Source: Thelonectria olida (taxonomy: Eukaryota; Ascomycota; Sordariomycetes; Hypocreales; Nectriaceae). From it: DNA of 64,000 nt. The notes below the pieces were generated by a model. It was not told the origin of the DNA. It made no database searches and saw only the letters and a program-made list of their open reading frames with translations. Location of the stretch: positions 186,001 to 250,000 of the forward strand of contig JAGPYM010000024.1 of the NCBI GenBank assembly GCA_020736575.1, in the 5' to 3' direction. The translations under genes and the position numbers were made by a program. Position 1 is the first letter of the stretch. Each line of letters begins with the position of its first letter. This document shows, in pieces, positions 21,603-30,985 of the stretch.

Positions 21603-23726
21603 TCAATCTCTACTGGTATCTGCGGATATGGTGACGACCTCGCCACCGTCCTCTGTTATTCTTCGCTCACGAACCTGTTCGCCCCTCCTAAACATTCTAA
21701 GCAGGATCCGTGGCGGAATTCCACTAAACCTCGATATTTCGATCAGCCTAACTTCCGTAGCTGACTGCGGCTTAGAAGCTCGGACAAAGATCTCGCCACT
21801 GAACTTCCTGAAGAAATATCTTTCCTCGTGGCGGAGTCTGCACAATTGAGGCCTTCCCAGAGCTGGCTCTGAGCGTACCATGACGGCAGTCTCTAGCAAG
21901 GGGACCAAGTTAAGCCATGGGCGGGTGGTAGTGCTGCGACATCGTATTTCGGCTGTCTCAAGGCACTTAGGGGTGGCGTATGCAAAAGTTGCCGAGACTG
22001 CGTCGTCAGCAATGAGGCGTACCCATGAGCACTGAGGTGCTTTGACATCGATCTCAAGACCTCGATTGATATCCTTTTCCCATGGCCAGGAGATGAGGAA
22101 GGAATCGCCGGTATCATCGAGGCCAGTGTCGCCGAGTGTGTTCAACAGATTATTTATAAGTCGCAGAACGAGGTCATGCAGGGGCGGGTCCAGCTTGCGG
22201 AGCCATTCCACAATATTATGTTGCCGAAATGCTTCTATGATGTCGTGATCAGTTTTGAGTCGCTCCCAATTGGCGAAGTCGCTAGCAGCCGTGAGGCAGC
22301 TTGCAAACACTAGGAGAAGATCTGCCACCATCTCACGCAGCTGTACGCGCCGAGCAACCCCGGTACAGAGGCTAAACTGGACTCCCCAATAGCTCTCCAA
22401 AGATGAAGGGAGCTCCTGGCTGACGTTTCTGAGGAGCCTCTGCTTTGAGGTCACCCCCGGGGAGCGTTTATACGTGGCATTGGCTTGAACAAGGACATTT
22501 GAGCATCCTTGTAGCCCGAACTGCAACTCCTCAAGATCAAAGCCTGGCGAGCGCGTACCCAACTCGCGTAGAAAATCAGCACAGTCATTGTGGTGTTGTT
22601 CTTCATCCAGCTGACAGCTATCATTCCGTGTGACGGGTGCTCCGATTCTGATCTTGGTAGATAGCTCCATCTTTCCAGTAAGGAGTTTATCCCTGGATGA
22701 ACCTTTGCCCCAGTGAAACTCCCCATTTCCTTGATAAACTGCCCCGTCGTTGATTAGGATAGCAGACGGTTGCCTACTTTCAGGGGGCAAGAGGAATTGT
22801 CCAGGGCCCCATGTATCAATCAAATCCTCAGGGCTTGTGAAAAGATCAAGCTTGGAGCTGGAGTCATCGGCTCCTAGAAGGCAGGTGATGTCTTTTGAGT
22901 CACAGGCGCTGAAGACGAGGACTGGCTTTAGAAGCATCTCTCCCATACACGTCAATTCCATTAGGGTTGCCACCACGAATGGATACTGCTCAGTTGTTGC
23001 TGAAATCCCCAAGAGTTTTACCTTTTTGATGGGGTCGTCAAGGAAACAAGGTTGGAGAGAACCTTCATGGGCTTGGATATACGACTCGAAACCCGTAGTC
23101 AATATCTGTACTGCCAGTGAACAGATATGAAGAATCTCCAGAGGTTTAGCGTTTGTTGAAACTGTTCGATTGTACAGACCAGGAAAGAGATCGTCCACCA
23201 GCTTCGTAGCTGTCCGGAGACCGGCAGGTTGTAAATTGGCGTCATCAGTTATAGCTTGCACTTCAGCCAGCAGCTGGACTGCGAGATTGAAGTCCACTCG
23301 GCTTACCTCGACCACCCAGGGATCTCGCGCGTCTTCATCCTCAAACCAAGCTCGGTATCGGAGTATGGTGAAGGATTCACAGCAAAGTTTACCATCCTGG
23401 GCGACAGCCAGAGCGGTGCGGAACAGTTTGAGGATGTTAACCAGCCGAGATATAATCTTGCCAGTGTCTGGATTGGCGTACGATGCCAAAGCAACGGAAT
23501 TGCCATCTTCAAATTTGACAGACCCATGCCATTTATCCATATCACGGGTTGACGGGGCGATTCCACCTAAGCCACAAAGCCGCTGAATCTGAATTCGCAC
23601 GATCTCTAGGTCCAAATGCTCCGGAGATGGCCTGCTAAGTCCAGTCGTAGCATCATCTTCAGAAGGAGGGCGTAAGAAAAGTTGATGTACCGACAGGCAG
23701 CGATAGGTTGTTTTGTCGTTCGGCAC
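21603..23726 (-). CDS. Long unrecognised protein, N-terminus unresolved
   Basis: One uninterrupted minus-strand frame of about 707 codons shows no recognised domain, signal peptide or membrane segment. The first ATG in the frame is at 23540 (MDKWHGSVKFEDGNSVALAS), giving about 645 residues. The 62 codons before it are open but start after a stop without an ATG, so a short first exon may be missing. Features seen are KWHGSVKFEDGN, GKIISRLVNILKLFRTAL and, toward the end, LISWPWEKDINRG and CSWVRLIADDA. It resembles unnamed families seen in Fusarium and relatives, by memory only. The length, absence of stops and protein-like composition make it likely to be a real gene. Confidence 0.6.
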   Translation of the reverse strand: MPNDKTTYRCLSVHQLFLRPPSEDDATTGLSRPSPEHLDLEIVRIQIQRLCGLGGIAPSTRDMDKWHGSVKFEDGNSVALASYANPDTGKIISRLVNILKLFRTALAVAQDGKLCCESFTILRYRAWFEDEDARDPWVVEVSRVDFNLAVQLLAEVQAITDDANLQPAGLRTATKLVDDLFPGLYNRTVSTNAKPLEILHICSLAVQILTTGFESYIQAHEGSLQPCFLDDPIKKVKLLGISATTEQYPFVVATLMELTCMGEMLLKPVLVFSACDSKDITCLLGADDSSSKLDLFTSPEDLIDTWGPGQFLLPPESRQPSAILINDGAVYQGNGEFHWGKGSSRDKLLTGKMELSTKIRIGAPVTRNDSCQLDEEQHHNDCADFLRELGTRSPGFDLEELQFGLQGCSNVLVQANATYKRSPGVTSKQRLLRNVSQELPSSLESYWGVQFSLCTGVARRVQLREMVADLLLVFASCLTAASDFANWERLKTDHDIIEAFRQHNIVEWLRKLDPPLHDLVLRLINNLLNTLGDTGLDDTGDSFLISWPWEKDINRGLEIDVKAPQCSWVRLIADDAVSATFAYATPKCLETAEIRCRSTTTRPWLNLVPLLETAVMVRSEPALGRPQLCRLRHEERYFFRKFSGEIFVRASKPQSATEVRLIEISRFSGIPPRILLRMFRRGEQVRERRITEDGGEVVTISADTSRD

Positions 23727-23909
23727 GCTCGCGCGTTAATCTAAACGCATACTTATTCATAATCCGACTCGCAGGAGTCAAAAACTCCAACAACTAACAT
23801 AACTATCTTGAGATTGATAAGGATCTTCTACGGAGAACAATAGCTCTCGAAAGCCGTTTCTTCCACGGGTGCTCTCATATTCGGGCTCATCTACTGTATA
23901 CTCGTAATG

Positions 23910-23929
23910 CCCCCCCCCCCCCCCCCCCC
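23910..23929 (+). repeat. Poly-C run of 20
   Basis: Twenty consecutive C are followed by GCGGGGGAG. The length of such a run is unreliable in any sequencing method. The minus strand could form a G-quadruplex. Confidence 0.8.
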
Positions 23930-24270
23930 GCGGGGGAGAAAGGTATACGAGTTAGATCACGTAGGATTTTTGCTGCTTTCGGTTTCGGTTCTTCATAGTC
24001 TTGAATAGGGCTCCCAGGTCGTTGTTGCTGGATCATAGCTTGTTACTGACAAGTGTTAACGGAGAGATATTTTAAAAGTAGGCATTCGGCGTACACCGTT
24101 TTTGAATCCAAGTCCCAAGCCACTCATGTTAAGATTTTCCGAGTCTTATGCGCAATGGATGCCTTCTCAAGAGTTCGTCAACAGCACTCCCCAGTTCGCA
24201 AAGACCATTGCAATTGTTCCCAGTAGTGCAGACCTATGGGTTCTTTCTATTATGCCACGCAATAAAACCG

Positions 24271-24355
24271 GCAGTTAGAAACAGCAGTTAGAAACAGCAG
24301 TTAGAAACAGCAGTTAGAAACAGCAGTTAGAAACAGCAGTTAGAAACAGCAGTTA
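24271..24355 (+). repeat. 13-bp tandem repeat, 6.5 copies
   Basis: The unit GCAGTTAGAAACA is repeated six times without a mismatch, plus seven bases. It is a minisatellite between genes with no visible coding role. Confidence 0.9.
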
Positions 24356-24541
24356 TACTACTATCATAGCAAACCCCCCTCTTTTTGGCCCTTGTATAAA
24401 CATCACCTTGCTCTGTCATTATCTTTAAGCCTTTTCAGATGTTTCTAAATGTGTGGTAAAACCGCAAATCGTTCCCTTGTAATTCTAAGTACATCGAGGA
24501 TGGAGGTTTTGTATTGAATATAAATGATCAAACACTTTTCA

Positions 24542-25213
24542 TCATGATCGATTCTTGCAGCTTGCTTTAGCATTCTGGCGACGCCTCGCTAGTTTCGCGT
24601 GCCAACTGGCAATATCCCACTTCGTTGATCCTATAGCATGGTTTGGCTGCCCAAGATTGAACCGGAGTAGAGCTTGCAATGGGCGAGATGGCCCAGCGGA
24701 TGAAGATAGATTCCGTTGTCTCTTAACTTGGTTCTCGGGATGTACAGACGAATGGCAAGATTGAGTAAGAGTACTCAAGTTATTAGCGCCACACCAGTGC
24801 AACACTTTCCAACAGCTGACAATGTGGTCTCTTGGCCACAGTGTCAATAAAGCCAGACTGGGTTCGAATGCAAGATGGACAATCTTTATCTTCTTGAAGA
24901 GCGCAGCATCCGAAAAGACGAACTCCACAAATAGAGCTTCATTGTCAAAACAAAAGACAAGTCGATCAAATAGAAATTCTGTCGTACGCGAGTACCTGGT
25001 TTCACCATCAGAACAGCTCTCGAGAGACGTAAAAGGACCCGCATACATATAACGGCAAGTGAGTCCGAGAGATAATAAATCCTCGATACCATTATCAACT
25101 TCACTTGAGGACCAAGGGGGCTCCTCGCAGACAAGCCTGCAATAACGAGGCCGCAGCTCCGCAAATATCTTGAAATGTAATTCGGTCGAGAGACGACACC
25201 AAAGGGGACAAGA
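24542..25213 (-). CDS. F-box-like protein, start not resolved
   Basis: The minus-strand frame is open for 224 codons. Its beginning reads LSTELHFKIFAEL, then after 30 residues LLSLGLTCRYMYA. This is the pattern of an F-box (LPxEL...I...L...L..L..TCR.MY), so the protein may be an SCF ubiquitin-ligase adaptor. The rest is an unremarkable fungal F-box C-terminus with FLFDRLVFCFDNEALFVEF. A stop lies just before the F-box and no ATG precedes it. An upstream exon with MNID followed by GTGAGT (about 25282) is suggestive but does not join in frame with a normal intron. The gene may therefore be decayed at its start. Confidence 0.4.
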   Translation of the reverse strand, partial: SCPLWCRLSTELHFKIFAELRPRYCRLVCEEPPWSSSEVDNGIEDLLSLGLTCRYMYAGPFTSLESCSDGETRYSRTTEFLFDRLVFCFDNEALFVEFVFSDAALFKKIKIVHLAFEPSLALLTLWPRDHIVSCWKVLHWCGANNLSTLTQSCHSSVHPENQVKRQRNLSSSAGPSRPLQALLRFNLGQPNHAIGSTKWDIASWHAKLARRRQNAKASCKNRS

Positions 25214-25932
25214 TTACAACGCATGGGCAACTAGGAGCGTAGCTTAATCGAGGCCTCAGGAATACTCACCATCGATGTTCATGCGTTTGTTGTATCACAT
25301 ACAATTCACTACTGGGCCATCAAGGTGATGTGGCTACCTATTGTGCCCCTCGCTTAGCTGCCCTAGCTGATCACGTTTTTAGGGTTAGTTATCTGTTATG
25401 GTTGCTTTCAGATTGGTCGTGATGTGATAAACCGACCATCGACTTGTGGATCACCTCTTACGTCAAGGAATTGATAGTGAGCATCTATCTGGCCCACTCC
25501 CGAACTCTACAAATTACTCTTTCGTACGCGTACATTCATGTCAATGTTCGATACGGGCCTATATTTATGTCATCCAGTGAGCGCTCTCACTACTTACGGA
25601 ATCTGACCATATCACTGCTCCTGCTTTGCTTATCTGCCAATTTAATCCCGTGCTGAGACACAAATGACCATTTGAGATTCTTTTCTTTAAGGTTTCGATT
25701 TGGTTCACATTAATCGTACATTTTAACTATTGATACTGCGAGTTTGACTCCACGTTCGCAACTATCACACGAATCACTTCATGGGCATACAATTTACAAC
25801 CACCTGCCAGGTAGTGAGGGCGTGGCAGTTACGTTTACGACCCGGCCTGGCACGAACATGCTGAGATCCACGGGATGGAGCCCATGCACAGTTTAACTCC
25901 CGGACGGGGTCCGAAAATGAAGCTCTATAGTT
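25214..25932. other. Intergenic, nothing recognised
   Basis: Only short frames are present and none was recognised. Confidence 0.4.
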
Positions 25933-26361
25933 ATGAGGCTCCCGAGCCCGGACAACATTCAAATCATCCGCATTTGGAGGTCGCTGTACGGTACCAAGAT
26001 GCATCTCCGACGCAAGCCTGCTTTCTATCGTCGCCCCGGCAGCCCGATCCCGGCCAAGACGTTCCTGCCCGTCCACCTCAACCGCCATCCAGATTGTGAT
26101 TACGAACCGATAGGCCACCACGGCACAGCGTGGACGGGGAAGCACCGAAGAAGCCGCCAGCTGGTCGTGGTCAAGGAGGTGACCCACGCGAGGCTGGCCG
26201 ACTTCAGCCATTTCGCGGGGGTCGCGCACGTCAACGTGGCCCGCCAGCTCGGCATCTACCACGTGAGGTCGCAGGCGTACCTGGCCTACGAGTACGTGGA
26301 TCTCGACGTGCTCGAGGCTCTACCACTTTCGCAAGAGGAGATTTCGGCCGTCGTGTCGCAG
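25933..26361 (+). pseudogene. Truncated protein-kinase N-lobe
   Basis: From an ATG at 25933 the frame reaches a good donor (CAG/GTGAGC at 26361/26362). The encoded segment KHRRSRQLVVVKEV, then HVNVARQLGIYHVRSQAYLA and YEYVDLDVLEALPLS, has the order beta3, alphaC, beta4, beta5 and hinge of a kinase small lobe. The catalytic lobe (HxD, DFG) is not present downstream. The possible acceptor near 26460 leads into sequence that reads as a different gene on the other strand. So only the 5' part of a kinase gene remains. Confidence 0.5.
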
Positions 26362-26857
26362 GTGAGCGCGCGTCCGATTCCGAGCGCTTCGGGGTGAGGG
26401 GAGTTGAGGGGAGGGGGGGAGACTATTGTCTTTCACGGTCGTGTCCAATTCTGGTGCGCAGGAAGACTGCTGGTGGTGGTACAAACGACAGTCCTTTCCA
26501 GCTGTGTGCGCCAACAGGAGTGCCTTGAGGTTTGCGGACTCTTTCTGCAGCCGAATATTTTCGGCAGCCAGGGTAGCATTCAGTGATCTCAGCCGGTCCT
26601 GGATTTTTTTTTCTGAAGTTGGAATTTCGATGAAGTTATCTTGACGCAACTGCGGTTGGGCCTTGCCGGCTCGTCTCTGGCTTTCCCGGGTCTGGCGTCT
26701 CTGAATCTGCTTGGCCGGTTTCTGAGCAGTGAAGTCACGTCTCTTAGTCTCACTGTTGGGCTGAACCCTTGCCCGACATTTCAGAGCGCTGGCATCTTCT
26801 GAAGCGATGGCGTTTCCGTCCTGCGGGGTCCAGAGTAGTGGCCTAGCTTCGCTTCTC
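26320..26857 (-). pseudogene. bZIP-like exon, incomplete
   Basis: A minus-strand frame is open from a probable 3' splice site (TTTCGCAG at 26865-26858) to a stop at 26320. It encodes a basic stretch (QIQRRQTRESQRRAGKAQ), then a leucine-zipper-like helix (LRSLNATLAAENIRLQKESA), as in fungal bZIP transcription factors. The spacing between basic stretch and zipper is longer than normal. The first exon was not found: an upstream acidic stretch with NDLSEDDSVIYVEVTP precedes a GTGAGC donor but lacks an ATG. The 3' part overlaps the truncated kinase on the other strand, so both are probably broken pieces. Confidence 0.35.
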
Positions 26858-26866
26858 CTGCGAAAG

Positions 26867-27206
26867 TCAATGCGAATTCAAATAGCCCAAAATAAAGGAT
26901 GCTCACAGGTGTGACTTCGACATAGATGACAGAGTCATCTTCGCTGAGATCATTCGTACTAATAGGATGCTAGTTCGCTAAGTGATTGCTCCTTTAGGGT
27001 GGGACTAGCTCATTTTATCATCTTCTGCCCGGGACCAGTGTGGTTCATCACATCATTCGCCAAAGCCATGAATGCAACCCCAGACAAGGTGCTACTAACA
27101 GCACTAAACTAGGCAGAGTTGTCACATTGGCACATTGATCGTCGTAAGTGGCGCGAGGGTACGCGGCTTTATTGGGCAAGCTCGTGATGGGCAGACCGCT
27201 CTGGGA
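26867..27206. other. Intergenic, nothing recognised
   Basis: Apart from a possible upstream exon of the bZIP-like fragment at about 26908-26955 (minus), no feature is seen. Confidence 0.35.
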
Positions 27207-27851
27207 CTAAGGTATTTTGATGTGCCATCTCGCCCTGCCGTGTATGGGCTCTGTTCTTCGATGAAGTAGCTGGCCAAGGGGTCGCCATCTCTCAGCGAAC
27301 GTCTGAAACTGATGTATCGCGCGGTCCTTGATCACGGGCCAGAGTTGTTTCCATACGGCCGCTGGTAGCCCGTCTTCCCCACGCGCGTTCCACGCTTCGG
27401 CTCCCATGACCTTTGCTGCACCCTTCCCAGAGTTAGGTTCGGCATGATTACTTCTCTCCGTTGGGGTCGGAGACCCTAGTCTTCAATGATCATCGGCAGA
27501 GGTGGGAAGAACGTGCTGAGCAGCCTGTTCCGCTTTGTCCTTTGTCGTAGATCCATCCGATCTGTGTAGCGTGGGACCTTGTCGCTCACTGTATCGCCTA
27601 CGGGCTTGAGATACCTTTCTGTCAAATGTTGACCTCGTCTGCAAGGAAGTCGCCCCAGTGGGTTTTCTGCTGCCTCTTGATCGCATCGCGATACTCTTTG
27701 GCAGCTTCTTTGGCCGTTCCCTCCAGATTGGGAACCTTTTGGCCCTCCGAAAAAGTTGTGGTGTGGTAGGGGCTGAGATCACGCCACTATGGAGCAATAG
27801 TGGACTGATCCTAACAATGGCCAAGTCCAGATTAAAGTTTTTCTGACACAA
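27207..27851 (-). pseudogene. Decayed Tad-like LINE ORF2 fragment
   Basis: In several minus-strand frames the sequence matches the region between endonuclease and reverse transcriptase of the intact LINEs in this window. GEDGLPAAVWKQLWPVIKDR corresponds to GEDGLPAMVWKQLWPVVKER. The upstream stretch TTKDKAEQAAQ corresponds to TTQDKAEQAEE, and RYLKP is also recognisable. Frameshifts and stops are frequent. It is an old relic, unlike the three intact copies. Confidence 0.75.
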
Positions 27852-28048
27852 GGCAAAACATGTGAGGGTAAGGCTAATCCCAATTGAGCCCTAACCAAAC
27901 CCCAAATCCCTTTGACTGCGGTAAGCCTCCACCTGGGTCACGAGCAGGGGTGTCTAGCCAATTAAAGAGCATCAAATAAAAGGTACATTACCACCCACCT
28001 AATTTTGGTGGTGCCAAAGGTTCCAGCAATTACCTGTTCTACATAAAG

Positions 28049-28450
28049 CTACATTACACTGTTGACAACGATATCGTGACTGAGGCGCCCGACGCCAATT
28101 ACCACTGACTGCAGACGGAACCCCTGACCTGCCAAGCATTCAGATTTTCCTTTGCGGATAAGATTATGCTGTACCATAGGCGTAAATTCGTCTCCGGTCC
28201 GAAACCTCCGTCTCAACTCGGTCTTGGGCGCATAGGTTTCAATGAGGCTATTCACAATGCGTTGCCGCCAATCAACTTGTGACTTCTCCGGCTTCCACTG
28301 TGGCTGCCCTTGTTGCTGTAAAAGGAAGCTATTGATGAGGGCTATTTCCAGCAAAAAGTCCCAAGCAAGAGCCTTCCAACCGCCCCTTCGAACACGGCGG
28401 TCAGGGCCCCAATAAGCTCGCATTTGGTCACCGCTGTCAACAGCGTTCAT
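28049..28450 (-). pseudogene. piggyBac-like transposase C-terminal relic
   Basis: The frame begins VDSGDQMRAYWGPDRRVRRG and continues GWKALAWDFLLEIALINSFL. This resembles the conserved C-terminal block of fungal piggyBac-type transposases (VDIGDQ...RRGWxALAW.FLL..ALVNSF). A short run around CLAGQGFRLQ stands where the cysteine-rich tail would be. The catalytic part upstream is not seen. The assignment is by motif only. Confidence 0.55.
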
Positions 28451-28833
28451 TTCGTCATTATAGGCAGCTGCGATTGACGGGATAGAATCAGCTTAACAGC
28501 CTCGCCACCAAAAAAACCGCTGTATTGGCCGTGCCGCTGTTTTATCTGTTGTCGGCCGTTTCCTCCAGCCAGGGTAGGGAATCAATCCATCCACGTCAAT
28601 ACCCGGGTTTGTGGATTGAATTGACGGCTTACTCAGCAAAGTGCTCGTGGATTGACGTCCACGGGGCTCTCTGTGGATTGATGTCCATAATATTGAATCC
28701 GTGGAAGACCCCCGTCACACTAAATCAGGTTTCCTATTCGGGAAAACTGTGAAGCTATTCCCTGATCTGTTTTCAATCCCCACATGCCTCAGGACCTGCC
28801 TGTTCAAACACCTCTTCTACGCCAAGCAGTATA
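28451..28833. other. Repeat-derived non-coding stretch
   Basis: No gene is seen. The phrase for a wedge of ccacgtcaat / ggattgac motifs occurs several times at 28580-28690 and again at 29640-29670, suggesting decayed transposon ends. Confidence 0.3.
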
Positions 28834-29348
28834 CTATCGATATTTTTGATAATACCTGCGCGTATCCAATATGGTAGCGTTTTGAATCAGTCCTATTGTG
28901 CCAGCATCTAACCGATTACGGAGAGGTGTAACCATTAGTCCAGTGGTCGAAAACAGCCTCTCGCACTCCGAGCTCATGGCTGGCGCTATCATGACGTCAA
29001 GAGCCATCCGAGATGGCCTAGGATACTCAAGCCTCTTGAGAATCCAATACTTGACTGGGTCTAACAACGTCCCCGTCGCTCCCAGACATGCTGGCTTGCC
29101 AGCGGATGTATTCATCCGCTTGAGCACCGGAGGGTTGGCTTTGACGGTAGCGGTTTCGATACCGATCGAAGGAGGACAAGGTCGTCCTTCGCCTCTTTAC
29201 AACCGGACCTTCGGGAGACTTGTCTGTGGTTTGTAGGTCTCTGTATTCCGTATCCCGAAGATGTTGCACGATATCCTTCGTTGTTGGTCGACAGTTTGGG
29301 GTCAATGGGGAGTAAGTCCGCCATCTCTGTCACGGCGCGTGACAGCAA
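28834..29348 (-). pseudogene. hAT transposase C-terminal relic
   Basis: The dimerisation region is clear: YPRPSRMALDVMIAPAMSSE followed by CERLFSTTGLMVTPLRNRL. The part before it (DEYIRWQASM) lies in a neighbouring frame, so at least one frameshift is present. It is unrelated in detail to the hAT at 1898-10184. No terminal repeats were identified. Confidence 0.7.
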
Positions 29349-29752
29349 GGCTCTATAACAGCTGGAACACCTCGTTGATTGCTAAAATTGCGATCAATGG
29401 CCAATCTTTTGCCCCGTGGCGTAACGGTTAGAGGTGCGCCGTGACAATCTCGAACTTGAACGTTCACCGACCGTACAAATCGAGTAAATGGGGAGACATT
29501 TGGGTTCAGGCGTTATACGTGTCACAACGTGTCAGAACGCGTCCGAGGTACTGCCTGATTAGATATGTTAGTGTTTGCGCAGAGATACGTAGCAAATATT
29601 AACGAAATATATCAGGGCACCCATACCCCTGACTAGCGTCCACGTCAATCCACATCTCAATCCACGAGCCCCCAACCGTGGATGGCGCCGTCTAGGCGCA
29701 CAGGTCCGTGCAGTCACAGGCCCGTACACTTAGTCAGCAGCACCCACTGTAA
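29349..29752. other. Non-coding stretch before the 67-bp repeat element
   Basis: No gene is seen. TGGCGTAACGGTTAGAGG at about 29417 looks like a tRNA A box, but no B box or cloverleaf follows at the right distance. Confidence 0.3.
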
Positions 29753-29819
29753 GGGAGCCCATAGGTTCGCGGTACCCGCGAATTTAAAATTTCACGGGTA
29801 CCGCGAAAATGACTAAGCA
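29753..29819 (+). repeat. Left 67-bp inverted repeat
   Basis: Exact reverse complement of 30356-30422, with internal hairpin potential. Confidence 0.9.
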
Positions 29820-30355
29820 TAAGTTTCGTACCTAAGGATGTTGTATTGCAATATAATCTTAACGCGCATACTGACTTGATACATTAATAGAGTTGCGAAA
29901 CGCACTTGACGGTAGTCTGATTTATTTTTCATTATTGGACTCAAGTCTCAACCGTGATATCAGTAGCAAAATATTGCCCAGCGATAGCCATCTAGAGGAC
30001 AGCAGCCTGTACCCTTGCTGCTTGTCCTAGCCAATTTTGGAACTTGCAATGAGTAATCTGTGTGTGCGGGGACTAGTTTTTAATGGCATTGCCTGCCTTT
30101 CAAGAGGTAAAATCGCAGTATTGCATTAAATTACGCTGTAGAGTATTGGTAATAGAGATGCTAGAAATATCCTGCTTAAAATAGAAATTATGGCAAAGTG
30201 TACCCGAAGAAGCAAAAAGAAGTGACGAGTGAAAAGGAGCCTGATGTCTTAAATCGGATTGATGCACTTGAACAGCAGTGCTATCCCAGCAGGCTCATAA
30301 GGCGAAACCAGTGTGAAAAATGAGAAATCGCTCGCAACTTAATTCTTATACACTG

Positions 30356-30422
30356 TGCTTAGTCATTTTCGCGGTACCCGTGAAATTTTAAATTCGCGGG
30401 TACCGCGAACCTATGGGCTCCC
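30356..30422 (-). repeat. Right 67-bp inverted repeat
   Basis: Exact reverse complement of 29753-29819. Its last 10 bases also form part of the 13-bp LINE target duplication ATGGGCTCCCAAG at 30413-30425. Confidence 0.9.
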
Positions 30423-30425
30423 AAG

Positions 30426-30941
30426 ACACTCTTTACACTCTTTACACTCTTTACACTCTTTACACTCTTTACACTCTTTACACTCTTTACACTCTTTACA
30501 CTCTTTACACTCTTTACACTCTTTACACTCTTTACACTCTTTACACTCTTTACACTCTTTACACTCTTTACACTCTTTACACTCTTTACACTCTTTACAC
30601 TCTTTACACTCTTTACACTCTTTACACTCTTTACACTCTTTACACTCTTTACACTCTTTACACTCTTTACACTCTTTACACTCTTTACACTCTTTACACT
30701 CTTTACACTCTTTACACTCTTTACACTCTTTACACTCTTTACACTCTTTACACTCTTTACACTCTTTACACTCTTTACACTCTTTACACTCTTTACACTC
30801 TTTACACTCTTTACACTCTTTACACTCTTTACACTCTTTACACTCTTTACACTCTTTACACTCTTTACACTCTTTACACTCTTTACACTCTTTACACTCT
30901 TTACACTCTTTACACTCTTTACACTCTTTACACTCTTTACA
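30426..30941 (+). repeat. 9-bp minisatellite, about 57 copies (LINE 1 5' region)
   Basis: The unit ACTCTTTAC is repeated about 57 times with no interruption seen. It sits between the insertion point and ORF1 and is the 5' UTR of the LINE. Copies 2 and 3 have only about 10 and 4 units. The open frames across it in all frames are an artefact of the 3-codon unit. Confidence 0.95.
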
Positions 30942-30985
30942 GGCGAAAGAAGGGGCTGGCGTTGCCGTGAGCGTTGCATCGCGAG

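Larger units (their letters stand above)
23727..24541. other. Intergenic with poly-C run and tandem repeat
   Basis: No gene is seen. The stretch holds a 20-bp C run and a 13-bp tandem repeat, annotated separately. The part nearest 23727 is probably the promoter of the long minus-strand gene. Confidence 0.5.
29753..30422. mobile_element. Non-autonomous element with 67-bp perfect inverted repeats
   Basis: The sequences 29753-29819 and 30356-30422 are exact reverse complements over 67 bp, starting GGGAGCCCATAGG. Each arm can itself fold, because TTCGCGGTACCCGCGAA and the complement of TTCACGGGTACCGCGAA match at 16 of 17 positions around GGTACC cores. The 536 bp between the arms are AT-rich and have no coding frame. 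The size and structure are those of a MITE or foldback-type element without transposase. No clear target duplication could be defined. LINE 1 is inserted at its right edge, so it is older than that LINE. Confidence 0.8.

Noticed and set aside
24271..24355. Tandem repeat considered as a CRISPR-like array
   Set aside because: The 13-bp units are contiguous with no spacers, and the genome is eukaryotic.
29414..29520. Possible tRNA-derived SINE or tRNA gene
   Set aside because: An A-box-like TGGCGTAACGGTTAGAGG is present, but a fitting B box and cloverleaf at normal spacing are missing.
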